A stretch of 64,000 nt of DNA, from NCBI RefSeq assembly GCF_019668465.1, contig NZ_AP024828.1:558001-622000 (forward strand). Direction: 5' to 3'. Positions 55,227 to 64,000 of the stretch are shown here, piece by piece. Within the stretch, counting starts at the first letter, position 1, and each line of letters begins with the position of its first letter. This DNA is from Mycobacterium senriense (lineage in GTDB: Bacteria > Actinomycetota > Actinomycetes > Mycobacteriales > Mycobacteriaceae). Position numbers and translations under genes: made by a program. Under the pieces are notes generated by a model. The model was not told the DNA's origin, did no database searches, and saw only the letters and a list, made by a program, of their open reading frames with translations.

Positions 55227-55846
55227 CGGCGTGCCGCCAACGGTTTGGCGTCGGGCCGCCGCAGATACAGGGCCACCAGCGGTTCGGGGTCGGCAGACCA
55301 ATCGGCCACCGCGGCAACCAATCCCGCCGGCGTCGGGCAGCTGGGCTCGCACACCGGCAGGCCGAACAGGGCGGCGTGTTCGGGCGAGCCGGCGACGGCC
55401 GCGGCGGTGCCCGGGTCGACGGCGGCCGGGGCGCTGACCGCGGGGCCGTGCGTGCGCACGCCGTCGCGGTAGCGGGCCCAGTACACCTCGCGGCGGCGGG
55501 CGTCGGTGACCACCAACACGTCCCCGGTGGTTCGCACGCCGATGGAGTCCAGGCTGCACACGCCGTGCACCGGGATGCCCAGCGCATGCCCATAGGCGGC
55601 CGCGGTGGCCATCCCGGCCCGCAGACCGGTGAACGGACCCGGGCCGCAGCCCACCACGACGGCACCCAGGTCGGCCATCGCCAGCCCCGCATCAGCCAGG
55701 GCCGCAACGACATTCGGGGTGAGCCGTTCGGCGTGGGCCCGCGGGTCGACGGTGACCCGCGCGGCCAGCACGCTCAGGTCGTCACGGCGAACCACGCCGG
55801 CCGTCACCGCCGGGGTGGCGGTGTCCAGGGCAAGGACGATGCTCAT
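55223..55846 (-). CDS. tsaB: TsaB, t6A synthase scaffold subunit
   Basis: A 207-residue paralogue of TsaD without the metal site. It has LALDTATPAVTAGVV at the N terminus, HAERLTPNVVAALADAGLA, VVGCGPGPFTGLRAGMATAAAYGHALGIP and VVTDARRREVYWA. It dimerises with TsaD and recruits TsaE in the t6A pathway. The ATG at 55846 overlaps the tsaE stop, and its own stop overlaps the rimI start. Essentiality is expected by analogy with other bacteria. Confidence 0.94.
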   Translation of the reverse strand: MSIVLALDTATPAVTAGVVRRDDLSVLAARVTVDPRAHAERLTPNVVAALADAGLAMADLGAVVVGCGPGPFTGLRAGMATAAAYGHALGIPVHGVCSLDSIGVRTTGDVLVVTDARRREVYWARYRDGVRTHGPAVSAPAAVDPGTAAAVAGSPEHAALFGLPVCEPSCPTPAGLVAAVADWSADPEPLVALYLRRPDAKPLAARR

Positions 55847-56340
55847 GAATCGCCCTCATTGTCGGCGTTGTCGGCCCACTGCCAGGTCGCGATCCGAACG
55901 TCAGAATTGGTGACGCGCTCCAGCCGGATGTCCAGATGACGCTCGGCGAGCCGCTCGACCAGGCCCTCGCCCCATTCCACCACGACCACAGCGTCGTCGA
56001 GATCGCTGTCCAAGTCCAGTGAATCGAGTTCACCGAGCAGGTCGGCGCCCTGGTTGCCGGTGTGGTCGAGCAGCCGGTACAGGTCGACGTGAATCATGGT
56101 CGGGGCGCCGGCGCGCCGCGGCGGATGCACCCGCGCCAACACGTAGGACGGTGAGGTGACCGGCCCGTCGACATCCATCGCCGCAGCGATTCCCTTGGCC
56201 AGCACGGTCTTTCCCGCGCCGAGCGGGCCGGAGAGCACCACCACGTCGCCCGCCCGCAGGTGTTGCCCCAGCCGCGACCCCAGCGCCATGGTGTCCTCGA
56301 CGCGCTCCAGCGTCGCGTTCCCGCCGTTGACCTCAACCAC
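55843..56340 (-). CDS. tsaE: TsaE, t6A synthase ATPase
   Basis: A 165-residue P-loop ATPase. Walker A is LSGPLGAGKTVLAKGIA (about residues 37-53), followed by the family signature VTSPSYVLARVH, HVDLYRLLD and VVVVEWGEGLVE (Walker B region). It drives turnover of the TsaB-TsaD complex. It starts with GTG at 56340. The first 8 bp overlap the end of the alpha/beta-hydrolase gene, so it is part of the same operon. The C-terminal stretch is acidic and less conserved. Confidence 0.94.
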   Translation of the reverse strand: MVEVNGGNATLERVEDTMALGSRLGQHLRAGDVVVLSGPLGAGKTVLAKGIAAAMDVDGPVTSPSYVLARVHPPRRAGAPTMIHVDLYRLLDHTGNQGADLLGELDSLDLDSDLDDAVVVVEWGEGLVERLAERHLDIRLERVTNSDVRIATWQWADNADNEGDS

Positions 56341-57445
56341 GGCGCCGCAACCTTTCTCGCATCCGCCGTATCCGCAGCGCCGCCTTGGTCGGGGTGGCCC
56401 GCCTGACCAGTCGGACCAGTCCGCCGTTGATGGCGTCGGGCTTGTCCAGCAGCGCCAGGTGGCTGGCCCCGGCGACGATGACCAGCTCGGACTGCGGCAG
56501 GCTCGCGGCCATCTTTCGCGAATATTCGTCCGGGGTGAGCAGGTCGTGGTCGCCGCAGGCGATCAGGGTAGGGACGCGCAGCAGTGTCCACAGCCCGGCG
56601 GTTTCGTCATGCTCTTCCAGCGCGTCGAGGAAACCCACCATGGTGGGGATCGGGGTGCTGTTCATCATCCGCTGGGAGAACGCGTCCAGGCTGCGGCTTA
56701 CCTGCAGGTCGCTGTAGGAGGCGGCCCGCAGCACCGGGCCGATCAACGAGCGGGACACGTTGCGACCGCGGTGCATCAGCTTCGGAGCGGACCGGGCTGC
56801 GACCCGGACAGCTTCCAGCGCAGGGTTTTTCAGTATTTCGCCCAGCGGTGACCTCGAAACACCTTCGGCCGCTGAGGAAATCAGCGCGGCGCCCACGATG
56901 CGCCGCCCGTACTGCTCGGGGAACTGGCGGGCATGGGACAGCACCGTCATGCCGCCCATCGAATGGCCCACCAGCACGATCAGTCCGCGCGGGGCCACCA
57001 CGTTCAGCACGGTCTGCAGGTCGCGGCCGAGCTGGGTCAGCGTGTAGGTCTCGGGGTCGGCCTCGCCGGACCTGCCGTGCCCGCGCTGGTCGTAGAAGAC
57101 CATCCGCACGTCGGGGCCCAACTGATCGGGCAGCCGCGTGCGCTGAAAATGAAAGGCGCCCATCTGCAGGCAGAATCCGTGGACGAACACCAGGGTCAGC
57201 GGCGCATCGGCCGGGCCCGCCTCGCGGACCGCCAGCGGTATCCCGTCCGGGGTGGTCACCACCAGGCTGGGGTCGTCCTCGAGCCGGTTGAAATCCTCAT
57301 GGGCGTAAGGATCTTCGGCTGTGGCGCGCTGGGTCATCGACCGGCGGGCCGAGGCTCCGATGATGGTGGCGACGGCGGTCACCCCCGCGCCTCCCGCAAG
57401 CCAGGCCCTGCCCTTGCGGCGCCTGCGGGATTCCTCAGGACTCAA
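56333..57445 (-). CDS. Alpha/beta-hydrolase with N-terminal membrane anchor
   Basis: A 370-residue alpha/beta-hydrolase. An N-terminal basic stretch (RRRRKGRAW) and a hydrophobic segment ([18 protein letters not shown]) suggest a membrane anchor. The hydrolase core has the oxyanion loop [11 protein letters not shown], the nucleophile elbow [12 protein letters not shown] (Ser), Asp in [10 protein letters not shown] and His in [12 protein letters not shown]. The start is TTG at 57445, inside the alr 3' end; no ATG or GTG gives a better fit. It is sandwiched between alr and tsaE with overlaps at both ends, so strictly co-expressed. The substrate is unknown, probably a lipid or ester. Confidence 0.88.
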   Translation of the reverse strand: MSPEESRRRRKGRAWLAGGAGVTAVATIIGASARRSMTQRATAEDPYAHEDFNRLEDDPSLVVTTPDGIPLAVREAGPADAPLTLVFVHGFCLQMGAFHFQRTRLPDQLGPDVRMVFYDQRGHGRSGEADPETYTLTQLGRDLQTVLNVVAPRGLIVLVGHSMGGMTVLSHARQFPEQYGRRIVGAALISSAAEGVSRSPLGEILKNPALEAVRVAARSAPKLMHRGRNVSRSLIGPVLRAASYSDLQVSRSLDAFSQRMMNSTPIPTMVGFLDALEEHDETAGLWTLLRVPTLIACGDHDLLTPDEYSRKMAASLPQSELVIVAGASHLALLDKPDAINGGLVRLVRRATPTKAALRIRRMRERLRRRG

Positions 57446-58601
57446 CGGTTTGCGCCTCGCGGTAGGTCCTGGTGATCCGCCCGCGGGGGCTGGTCACCAC
57501 TTCGTAGTGGATGGTGCCGAGCAGATCGGCCCAGTCCTGCGCGGTGGGCTCGCCGTTGGTGCCCGGCCCGAACAGGATTGCCTCGTCGCCCTCGGCCACG
57601 TCGGTGCGGCCCGGGCCGAGGTCGACGACGAACTGGTCCATGCAGATCCGCCCGACGCCCGGTCGCCGCCTGCCGTTGATCAACACCTCCAGCCGGCCGC
57701 CCAGCGACCGGAAGACGCCGTCGGCGTAGCCGACCGGGATGAGTGCGAGGTTGGTGTCGTGCTGCGCGGTCCAGGTGTGGCCGTAGGACACGCTCTCCCC
57801 CGCGCGAATCGACTTAACCAGGGCCACAGTGCATTTCACCGTCATCGCCGGGACCAGACCCATGTCACCGCGCTCGGGGACCGGGCTCAGCCCGTATATG
57901 GCGATGCCGGGGCGCACCATGTCGAAGGCCAGGTCCGGACGGGACATGGTGGCCGACGAGTTCGACAGGTGCGCCACGTCGAACCGCACACCCTGATCGC
58001 GCGCCTGGGCCAGCATGTCGCTGAACCGTTGGGCCTGAAGGTTGTTCACGGGATTGGCGGGCTGGTCGGCGTACACCATGTGCGACATCAGGCCCCGCAG
58101 CGAGATGGCTTCCTCGGCGACGGCCCGGCGCAGCGCGGTCAGCATCGCGGGGTATTGCTCCGGCGGGACCCCGTTGCGGTTCAGCCCGGTGTCGGCCTTG
58201 ACGGTCACCGTCGCGGTCCGGCCGGTGCGGCGGGCTGCGTCCAGCACCTCGTCGAGCTGGCGCTCCGATGACACGGCGATCTGGAGGTCGGCCAGCAGCG
58301 CGGGCCCGAAGTCGAAGCCGGGCGGGTGCAGCCAGGCCAGCACCGGCGCGGTGACTCCGGCCGCGCGCAGCGCCAGACCCTCGGTGACGGTGGCGACGCC
58401 CAGCTCGGTGGCGCCTGCGGTCAGCGCGGCGCGCGCCGTCTGGGGGGCCCCGTGGCCGTAGCCGTCGGCCTTGACCACGGCCATCACCTGCGCGCCGCCG
58501 GCCTGCTCGCACAGCAGCCGCACGTTGTGCTCAATCGCGCCCAAGTCGACCAGGGCCTCGGCGAGGACGCCCGGTGTCAGGGATATCGGCGTAACGGCCA
58601 A
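57435..58601 (-). CDS. alr: Alanine racemase
   Basis: A 388-residue PLP enzyme making D-alanine for peptidoglycan. The PLP lysine is in [14 protein letters not shown] (Lys near residue 44), GLNRNGV and HLSNSSATM are typical barrel motifs, and the catalytic Tyr is in SVSYGHTW. The C-terminal beta domain has [13 protein letters not shown] and DEAILFG. The TTG at 58601 is the only start compatible with the family: ten codons further 5' the frame meets a TGA and no ATG or GTG lies between. GGAG about ten bases upstream is a possible ribosome site. It is the first gene of the operon running to tsaD. Confidence 0.95.
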   Translation of the reverse strand: MAVTPISLTPGVLAEALVDLGAIEHNVRLLCEQAGGAQVMAVVKADGYGHGAPQTARAALTAGATELGVATVTEGLALRAAGVTAPVLAWLHPPGFDFGPALLADLQIAVSSERQLDEVLDAARRTGRTATVTVKADTGLNRNGVPPEQYPAMLTALRRAVAEEAISLRGLMSHMVYADQPANPVNNLQAQRFSDMLAQARDQGVRFDVAHLSNSSATMSRPDLAFDMVRPGIAIYGLSPVPERGDMGLVPAMTVKCTVALVKSIRAGESVSYGHTWTAQHDTNLALIPVGYADGVFRSLGGRLEVLINGRRRPGVGRICMDQFVVDLGPGRTDVAEGDEAILFGPGTNGEPTAQDWADLLGTIHYEVVTSPRGRITRTYREAQTVES

Positions 58602-58807
58602 GGAAGTCGCGCTCCACTCGTCTGTCTGTCAGTTCGCAGCAGCCATTGTCCCAGAACCGGTCGGACACATTGCTCGCCGACGGTGGGCGGACCGCACCCG
58701 GCCCGGCACGCGCCGCCGCAATGGTCACAGCCGCCACATGCGCCCCGGCACCGGGTGGACGGGCATCACGCGCCTGCCCCCGCTGTGACGAACGCCCCGA
58801 AGCGGGC

Positions 58808-60190
58808 TCAGTGCGCGAAGTGCTCGGCGCGGTAGTGCCCGCCCGGCTTGAGCTTGTCCAGCGAGGCCAGCGCGCTGCGGGCGTCGTCGTGCAGCGCCCG
58901 AGCCAGGTCGGCGGACAGGCCCTCGCGCACCACGATGCGCAGCACCGAGATGTCGGTGGCGTTGTCGGGCATGGTGTAGGCCGGCACCTGCCAGCCGTAG
59001 CCGCGCAGCTCGTGGGAGACGTCGAACTCGGTGTAGCCGAGGCCGCGCTGCAGGCGGAAGGCGACCACCGGGATCGCCGAACCGTCGGAGATCAATTCGC
59101 AGTGGTCTCCAACGCGCAGCTGCTCACCCAGCCACCTCGCGGTCGACGACAAGGTCTGCATGACCTGCGTGTAACCCTCGCGGCCCAGCCGCAGGAAGTT
59201 GTAGTACTGGCCGACCACCTGGTTGCCGGGCCGGGAGAAGTTCAGCGTGAACGTCGGCATGTCGCCGCCCAGATAATTCACGTGGAACACCAGATCCTCG
59301 GGCAGGTACTCCTTGCTGCGCCACACGACGAACCCGACGCCGGGGTAGGTCAGCCCGTACTTGTGGCCGCTGACGTTGATCGAGACCACCCGGGGCAGCC
59401 GGAAGTCCCACTTGAGCTCGGGGTGCAGGAAGGGCACCACGAATCCCCCGCTGGCGGCGTCGACGTGCACCGGGACGTCCACCCCGCCGTCGGCGGCGAG
59501 TTTGTCCAGCGCCCCGCAGATCTGTGCGATGGGATCGAGCTCACCGGTGTAGGTGGTGCCCAGGATTGCCACCACGCCGATGGTGTCCTCGTCGACGGCG
59601 TCGAGGACCTGCTCGGGGGTGATGACATAGCGCCCCTCCTCCATGGGCAGGTAGCGCGGTTCGACGTCGAAGTAGCGGCAGAACTTCTCCCAGACGACCT
59701 GGACGTTCGAGCCCATCACCAGGTTCGGGGTACGCGTCTTCCAGTCTTTGCCGACCTTCTCGCGCCACCGCCATTTCATCGCCAGGCCGCCCAGCATCAC
59801 CGCCTCGCTGGACCCGATGGTGGACACCCCGCACGCGCTGGACGGGTCGTCGTCGCGCAGATCGTCGGCGTGGAACAGGTCGGCCACCATGCACACGCAA
59901 CGCTGCTCGATGGCCGCCGTCGCCGGGTACTCGTCCTTGTCGATCAGGTTCTTGTCGAACGTCTCGGCCATCAATTGCCCGGCCTGCGGGTCCATCCAGG
60001 TGGTGACGAAGGTGGCCAGGTTCAGCCGCGAACTTCCGTCGAGCATCAGCTCGTCGTGGATGAACCGGTAGGCGGCGTCGGGGTCCATCGACTCGTCGGG
60101 CATCCGCAGGGCCGGCACCGGCGCGGTGAACAGGCGGCCGGTGTAGGCGGGCGCGATGGAGTGCGCGGGCAGGGAAGGGTGATGGGGCAC
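58808..60190 (-). CDS. gadB: Glutamate decarboxylase
   Basis: A 460-residue PLP-dependent decarboxylase converting glutamate to GABA with consumption of a proton. The PLP site is INVSGHKYGLTYPG (Lys near residue 282). GSSEAVMLGGLAMKWRW, the Asp in VHVDAASGGFVVPF, and FSRPGNQVVGQYYNFLRLG are family blocks. It starts with GTG at 60190, preceded by AAAGGAAC on the minus strand. It follows nnr by 27 bp on the same strand and is likely co-transcribed. A role in acid resistance or the GABA shunt is general knowledge; the conserved C-terminal HFAH may be the pH-responsive latch. Confidence 0.95.
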   Translation of the reverse strand: MPHHPSLPAHSIAPAYTGRLFTAPVPALRMPDESMDPDAAYRFIHDELMLDGSSRLNLATFVTTWMDPQAGQLMAETFDKNLIDKDEYPATAAIEQRCVCMVADLFHADDLRDDDPSSACGVSTIGSSEAVMLGGLAMKWRWREKVGKDWKTRTPNLVMGSNVQVVWEKFCRYFDVEPRYLPMEEGRYVITPEQVLDAVDEDTIGVVAILGTTYTGELDPIAQICGALDKLAADGGVDVPVHVDAASGGFVVPFLHPELKWDFRLPRVVSINVSGHKYGLTYPGVGFVVWRSKEYLPEDLVFHVNYLGGDMPTFTLNFSRPGNQVVGQYYNFLRLGREGYTQVMQTLSSTARWLGEQLRVGDHCELISDGSAIPVVAFRLQRGLGYTEFDVSHELRGYGWQVPAYTMPDNATDISVLRIVVREGLSADLARALHDDARSALASLDKLKPGGHYRAEHFAH

Positions 60191-60217
60191 AACGAGTTCC
60201 TTTCTGAAGGTCTGCTG

Positions 60218-61639
60218 CTAGAGGGCGGCCAGGGCGGCCCGGATGTGTGGCACCATGCGCGATGCCGAGGTGGGCGCCTCGCCGGGACCCGGGTCGGCGG
60301 CCGACAGTGCCGCCGCGCGCGCGTGCACGAAGGCCGCCGCGGCGGCCGCCTCGGCCGGTGGCAGGCCCGACGCCAGCAGCGCGCCGATCATGCCGGACAA
60401 CACGTCGCCGGATCCGGCGGTGGATGCCCACGACTGCCCCGCCGGATTGAGGTAGACCGGGCCGCCCGGATCGGCGATGACTGTGACGTTGCCCTTGAGC
60501 AGCACCACGGCGCCGAACGCGTCCGCCAGCTTGCGGCACGCACCCACCCGGTCATCACCGGGCGGGTTACCCGCTAGCCGGGCGAATTCACCCGCGTGCG
60601 GGGTCAGCACCGTCGGCGCGGTGCGGTTGGCCACCAATTCGGGATGGGCCGCCAGGATGGTCAACCCGTCGGCGTCCACGATCACCGGTAGATCGGTTTC
60701 CAGCGCGAACCACAGCGCCGCGGCCCCGACGTCGTCGGTGCCCAATCCCGGACCGACGACCCAGGACTGCACGCGTCCGGCCGACGCGGGGGTGGGCGAG
60801 GCGATCACCTCGGGCCAGACCGCCAGCACCTCGCGGTGCGCGCTGCCGGCGTAGCGGACCATGCCGGAGGTCGCCGCGACGGCGGCGCCGGTGCACAACA
60901 CGGCCGCGCCCGGATACGTCGACGAGCCGGCCATCACGCCGGTGACGCCCTGGGTGTACTTGTCGTCGTGCGGCCCGGGCACCGGCCAGCGGGCGGCCAC
61001 GTCGGCGGCCTCGAACCCCAGCACGTCGGAGCCGGGCAGCTCGAGCCCGATGTCGATCAGCTGCACCCGTCCGCAGTCGCCGAGCGCGTGCACGGGTTTG
61101 AGGCCGCCGAACGTGACGGTCAGCACCGCGTGCACCGCGGGGCCGCTGATCGCCCCGGTCGCCGCGTCGATGCCGCTGGGGATGTCGACGGCGATCACCG
61201 GGATTCCCGCGTCGTCGACGGCGGCGAACACCTCGGCCGCCGCGGGCCGCAGGGCGCCGGACCCGGAGATGCCCACCACGCCGTCGATAACGAGATCGGT
61301 TGTCGGCGAGACACTTTCGACGACGCGACCGCCGGCCTGACGAAACGCCGCCAGCCCCTTGCGGTGGGTGCGCTCCGGGTTGAGCAGGATCGCGTCGGCG
61401 GCCGCGCCGCGACGACGCAGGAAGGTGGCCGCCCACAGCGCGTCACCGCCGTTGTCCCCCGAGCCGACGACCGCGCACACGCGTCGCCCGGTCACCCCGC
61501 CGGTGCGGGCGGCCAACTCGGCGATGATCTCGGTGGCCAGCCCGTAGGCCGCGCGTCGCATCAGCGCACCGTCGGGCAGGCTGGCCAAAAGTGGCGCCTC
61601 GGCCTGGCGGATCGCGTCCACGGAGTAGTAATGCCGCAT
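60218..61639 (-). CDS. nnr: Bifunctional NAD(P)HX epimerase / ADP-dependent dehydratase
   Basis: A 473-residue two-domain repair enzyme. The N-terminal YjeF/NnrE epimerase has [22 protein letters not shown] and [12 protein letters not shown]. The C-terminal NnrD dehydratase has [34 protein letters not shown] and the catalytic [21 protein letters not shown]. It restores NADH/NADPH damaged by hydration. The length equals Rv3433c as I recall. The ATG at 61639 ([14 protein letters not shown]) is chosen; a much longer upstream frame is antisense to the next gene. It is divergent from the methyltransferase at 61715. Confidence 0.95.
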   Translation of the reverse strand: MRHYYSVDAIRQAEAPLLASLPDGALMRRAAYGLATEIIAELAARTGGVTGRRVCAVVGSGDNGGDALWAATFLRRRGAAADAILLNPERTHRKGLAAFRQAGGRVVESVSPTTDLVIDGVVGISGSGALRPAAAEVFAAVDDAGIPVIAVDIPSGIDAATGAISGPAVHAVLTVTFGGLKPVHALGDCGRVQLIDIGLELPGSDVLGFEAADVAARWPVPGPHDDKYTQGVTGVMAGSSTYPGAAVLCTGAAVAATSGMVRYAGSAHREVLAVWPEVIASPTPASAGRVQSWVVGPGLGTDDVGAAALWFALETDLPVIVDADGLTILAAHPELVANRTAPTVLTPHAGEFARLAGNPPGDDRVGACRKLADAFGAVVLLKGNVTVIADPGGPVYLNPAGQSWASTAGSGDVLSGMIGALLASGLPPAEAAAAAAFVHARAAALSAADPGPGEAPTSASRMVPHIRAALAAL

Positions 61640-61714
61640 CAGGGTCAGATTACGTGTCATGTCCGCGGCGTACAGTCGGCTCGGCTCGAACACGACAGCA
61701 GACCGAGGACGGCG

Positions 61715-62641
61715 ATGGCACGATTCGACGACGACACCTGGGATCTGGCTTCCGGTGTGGGCGCCACGGCGACCGGTGTCGCGGTGGGCCGGGCACTGGC
61801 CACCCGGGCGGCCAACCCGCTGATCGATGACCCGTTCGCCGAGCCCCTGGTACGCGCGGTAGGTGTGGACTTCTTCACCCGGCTGGCCAGCGGCGCCTTG
61901 GATCCCGCCGATGTCGACGACAACGGCGACTTCGGGATGCTGCGGATGGGCGACATGATGGGTATCCGCACCCGCTTCTTCGACGATTTCTTCATGGCCG
62001 CGGCCGATGCCGGGATCCGCCAGGCGGTGATCCTGGCATCGGGCTTGGACGCGCGGGCCTATCGGCTGCCCTGGCCGGCCGGGACCACGGTGTACGAGAT
62101 CGACCAGGCCCAGGTGATCGAGTTCAAGTCCGCGACGCTGACCGAACTGGGTGCGGCCCCGACAGCCGAGGTGTGCGCGGTGCCCGTCGATCTCCGCCAC
62201 GATTGGGCCGCGGCCCTGCGGACGGCCGGCTTAGACACCACTAAGCCCACCGCGTGGAGCGCCGAGGGGCTGCTGCCGTTCCTGCCGCCGGACGCTCAAG
62301 ATCGCCTGCTGGACAACATCACTGCGCTGAGCGCGGTCGGTAGTCAATTGGCCACAGAGAATCTGCGGGGTGACAGCGACAAGGTCCAGGTGATGGCCGA
62401 TCGCATTCGGGACGTCACCGAGCAGTGGCGTGAGCACGGCTTCGACGTGGAGATGACCGACCTGTGGTACGCGGGCGACCGCAACGACGTGATCGAGTAC
62501 CTTGATCGCCACGGCTGGTCGACGCTGGCCACCACCGTTCCGCGATTGCTTGCGGCCCACGGTCTTCCGTTGCCGCCGGGCGCCGACGAGAAATCCGAGA
62601 CTCTCACCGGGATGCAATACGTCACCGCCCGGCGCATCTAG
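61715..62641 (+). CDS. Mycobacterial-type SAM-dependent methyltransferase (Rv0281/TIGR00027 family)
   Basis: A 308-residue protein of the family greatly expanded in mycobacteria (Rv0281, Rv0725c and others). Hallmarks are [38 protein letters not shown], the substrate-site RTRFFDDFF, the SAM loop [27 protein letters not shown] and [18 protein letters not shown]. These probably methylate polyketide or lipid acceptors; none is certain. The ATG at 61715 has GAGGA five bases upstream. It is followed immediately by the convergent rhomboid-like gene. Confidence 0.92.
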   Translation: MARFDDDTWDLASGVGATATGVAVGRALATRAANPLIDDPFAEPLVRAVGVDFFTRLASGALDPADVDDNGDFGMLRMGDMMGIRTRFFDDFFMAAADAGIRQAVILASGLDARAYRLPWPAGTTVYEIDQAQVIEFKSATLTELGAAPTAEVCAVPVDLRHDWAAALRTAGLDTTKPTAWSAEGLLPFLPPDAQDRLLDNITALSAVGSQLATENLRGDSDKVQVMADRIRDVTEQWREHGFDVEMTDLWYAGDRNDVIEYLDRHGWSTLATTVPRLLAAHGLPLPPGADEKSETLTGMQYVTARRI

Positions 62642-62651
62642 ACGGCTACCG

Positions 62652-63368
62652 TCAGGTCGGCGTCTCCGGCGGCACGTTGCGGCGCGCCATCACCTTGAGC
62701 CGCGCGGGACTCAACGGGCTGCTGCGTTTGGAACTCGTGCGAGTCATCGGGTAGAAGCACAAGCCGATCAGGATCGAGGTGAAGTGCCCGATCGCGGTGA
62801 AGTTCAATTCGCTGCCCATTGTGATCAACGGGAAACCGAAGATGATGAACAACACCCCGAGGTATCCCCAGCGCCACGGCCGGGCGATGTGGTAGCTCAG
62901 CACGGCCATCACGCCGACCAGGAAGTAGCTGACCCCGATGTCGCGGGCGTGCACCAGCCGTTGCGAGGCGTCGTGTTCTTCGATCGCGAAATACAGGATG
63001 CCTTCGCTGATGTAGGTGGCGAGGATGTGTGAACTCAATCCCACACTGAGCCAGCGCAGCTGGCCGAGCCAGTGTTCGGCCGGCGCCAGAAACAGGGTGA
63101 ACAGCAGCAGGTAGGGCTCGAAATTCTTGCCGTCGATCCACAGCAGGCTGGAGAACAGGACGTGCAGCGGGTCCCTGCCCAACTCGTGAATGTTGGTGGA
63201 GCGGTGCAGCAGTACCGAGTGCAGCTCCCGGCCGGTGAGATGGGTCTGGATGAACGTCGTGATCATCAGCACCAGCAGCCAGCCGTAGGTCAGCGGTGCG
63301 CCGATGACGAAATGCCAGACCACCAGCGTCATGCTGCGCACTCGTCTGCGAACCGATGGATGCGCCAC
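62652..63368 (-). CDS. Rhomboid-fold-like integral membrane protein (Rv3434c-like)
   Basis: A 238-residue protein with about six membrane helices: WHFVIGAPLTYGWLLVLMI, the helices around LLWIDGKNFEPYLLLFTLF, WLSVGLSSHILATYISEGIL, YFLVGVMAVLSYHI, YLGVLFIIFGFPL and GHFTSILIGLCFYP. The helix order and the GH near the last helix recall rhomboid-type folds, but the GxSx serine motif of active rhomboids is not seen, so it is probably not a protease. It starts with GTG at 63368. The basic C-terminal tail is cytosolic. It follows the DUF4436 gene by 71 bp on the same strand. Confidence 0.78.
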   Translation of the reverse strand: MAHPSVRRRVRSMTLVVWHFVIGAPLTYGWLLVLMITTFIQTHLTGRELHSVLLHRSTNIHELGRDPLHVLFSSLLWIDGKNFEPYLLLFTLFLAPAEHWLGQLRWLSVGLSSHILATYISEGILYFAIEEHDASQRLVHARDIGVSYFLVGVMAVLSYHIARPWRWGYLGVLFIIFGFPLITMGSELNFTAIGHFTSILIGLCFYPMTRTSSKRSSPLSPARLKVMARRNVPPETPT

Positions 63369-63439
63369 GACATCCACCTTCGCACGCCGGGGCGGGGCGC
63401 CGGACGACTTCGGCGGCAAACACGCCGCCGGGCGATCGG

Positions 63440-64000
63440 CTACTTCGCCGGCGCGGGGGCAGGTTCGGGTGCGGGGGCGGGTTCCGGCGCGGGGGCGGGT
63501 TCCGGCGCGGGCGCGGGTTCCGCCGGTGCGGGGGCGGGCACGGGTTTCAAATGCCGCCACCAGCAGCCGATGTAGAGAATCATCGAGACCGCCAGCGCGA
63601 CCAGCACCCAGATGACGACGGTGATGTCGACCCAGCTGCCGAATGGCGGCGAGCCGGGTAGCGCGTTGCGCAGTGGCACCACCGCGAACAGCATGGCCGC
63701 ATACCACGTCGTCATCGGCGGCTGAAACGGCCGCCGGTCGCGCGCCGTCTGAATCGCGACCACCAGAGCCAGACTGGCGATCGTGATGAGCACGCCGAGG
63801 ATGACGATGGCGAACGCCGCGGTGCTGAGCGAGCGATGCACGTTCAGCCGGTAGGGACCGTCCGCTTGGGTCCTGGTGGCGGACAGCCGCCACCCCGACA
63901 GATGATCGACGAAGGTGATCGGCACATGGTCGGGCGCCCGGTCGGTGTCAGGGCCGTAGAAGATTTCGACCTCGATCGGCCCCGAGCGGTATTGGTCGAA
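63440..64000 (-). CDS. DUF4436-type membrane protein, 5' end beyond window
   Basis: The C-terminal 186 codons or so of a membrane protein, probably the Rv3435c orthologue; the reading frame is still open at 64000. Visible are an extracytoplasmic segment (PIEVEIFYGPDTDRAP, ITFVDHLSGWRLSA), then hydrophobic helices AFAIVILGVLITIASLALVVAI, TWYAAMLFAVVPLRNALPG and ITVVIWVLVALAVSMILYIGCWW. The tail is PAPAPE repeats encoded by an 18-bp tandem repeat. A GTG at 63925 is internal and not the start. DUF4436 proteins have no known activity. Confidence 0.8.
   Translation of the reverse strand, partial: FDQYRSGPIEVEIFYGPDTDRAPDHVPITFVDHLSGWRLSATRTQADGPYRLNVHRSLSTAAFAIVILGVLITIASLALVVAIQTARDRRPFQPPMTTWYAAMLFAVVPLRNALPGSPPFGSWVDITVVIWVLVALAVSMILYIGCWWRHLKPVPAPAPAEPAPAPEPAPAPEPAPAPEPAPAPAK
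63453..63524. repeat. 18-bp tandem repeat in the DUF4436 gene
   Basis: Four contiguous copies of an 18-bp unit close to GCGGGGGCGGGTTCCGGC. The two middle copies are identical and the outer ones have 2-3 changes. On the minus strand each encodes six residues of the PAPAPE type. Copy number is likely variable between strains, without frameshift because the unit is a multiple of three. Confidence 0.85.

Noticed and set aside
61640..62200. N-terminal extension of nnr
   Set aside because: It is antisense to the methyltransferase at 61715; [14 protein letters not shown] matches the family start.
63923..63925. GTG near 63925 as start of the DUF4436 protein
   Set aside because: The frame upstream to 64000 is coding in character (PIEVEIFYGPDTDRAP), so the gene is truncated by the window edge rather than starting here.

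Overview
The window looks like chromosome of a slow-growing, high-GC mycobacterium, most likely of the Mycobacterium avium complex. The basis is GC-rich codon use, mycolate and wax enzymes, mycobacterial SOS boxes, WhiB3, SigD/RsdA, a His-tailed GroEL1, and a gene order that follows, from my memory of M. tuberculosis H37Rv, roughly Rv3365c to Rv3435c with several insertions and losses. No rRNA, tRNA, CRISPR array, insertion sequence or prophage was seen.

Layout. (1) 1-5216: edge-truncated nitrate/nitrite-type sensor kinase, a methyltransferase divergent from a SpoU tRNA methyltransferase, a YCII protein, a nitroreductase and a small secreted protein. (2) 5260-22433: DNA-damage and cell-envelope block. 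dnaE2 and imuA'-imuB, the two loci of the mutagenic translesion mutasome, each have a LexA box and bracket lipid and sugar genes: wax ester/TAG synthase, otsB2, htdY, lpqD, acrA1, cmaA1, iunH, a stand-alone KasB-like synthase and a lactate-monooxygenase-like flavoprotein with an altered catalytic residue. (3) 22565-29187: guaA, then an accessory cluster of an HxlR regulator divergent from a four-gene ATGA-coupled operon (MFS exporter, NmrA-type reductase, two methyltransferases). (4) 29263-35662: beta-phosphoglucomutase and GH65 phosphorylase, a TetR/alkyl-sulfatase pair with a double palindromic operator, and choD. (5) 35711-41937: guaB3-guaB2, DUF5319, rsdA-sigD, an Rv3415c homologue and whiB3.

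(6) 42081-50654: an accessory stress/xenobiotic island between whiB3 and groEL1. It holds a DUF2231-Rieske protein coupled to a hemerythrin, a SodC-like lipoprotein lacking copper ligands, a styrene-oxide-isomerase-like membrane protein and a decayed second copy of it, TetR with a cis-CaaD-like tautomerase and a DUF302 protein, nitroreductase-MarR, an F420-type luciferase-like oxidoreductase and a HAMP adenylate cyclase. (7) 50706-52942: groES-groEL1 with CIRCE element, intercistronic hairpin and strong terminator. (8) 53061-64000: a C39-like secreted protein, a compact alr-hydrolase-tsaE-tsaB-rimI-tsaD operon for D-alanine and t6A-tRNA, nnr-gadB, a mycobacterial-type methyltransferase and two membrane proteins, the last cut by the right edge.

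The least explained parts are the HxlR/MFS/NmrA/two-methyltransferase operon and the redox island beside whiB3. Several homologues here keep the fold but have lost catalytic residues: the lactate-monooxygenase-like, SodC-like and tautomerase proteins. All homology statements come from motif and sequence recall; no database search was run.
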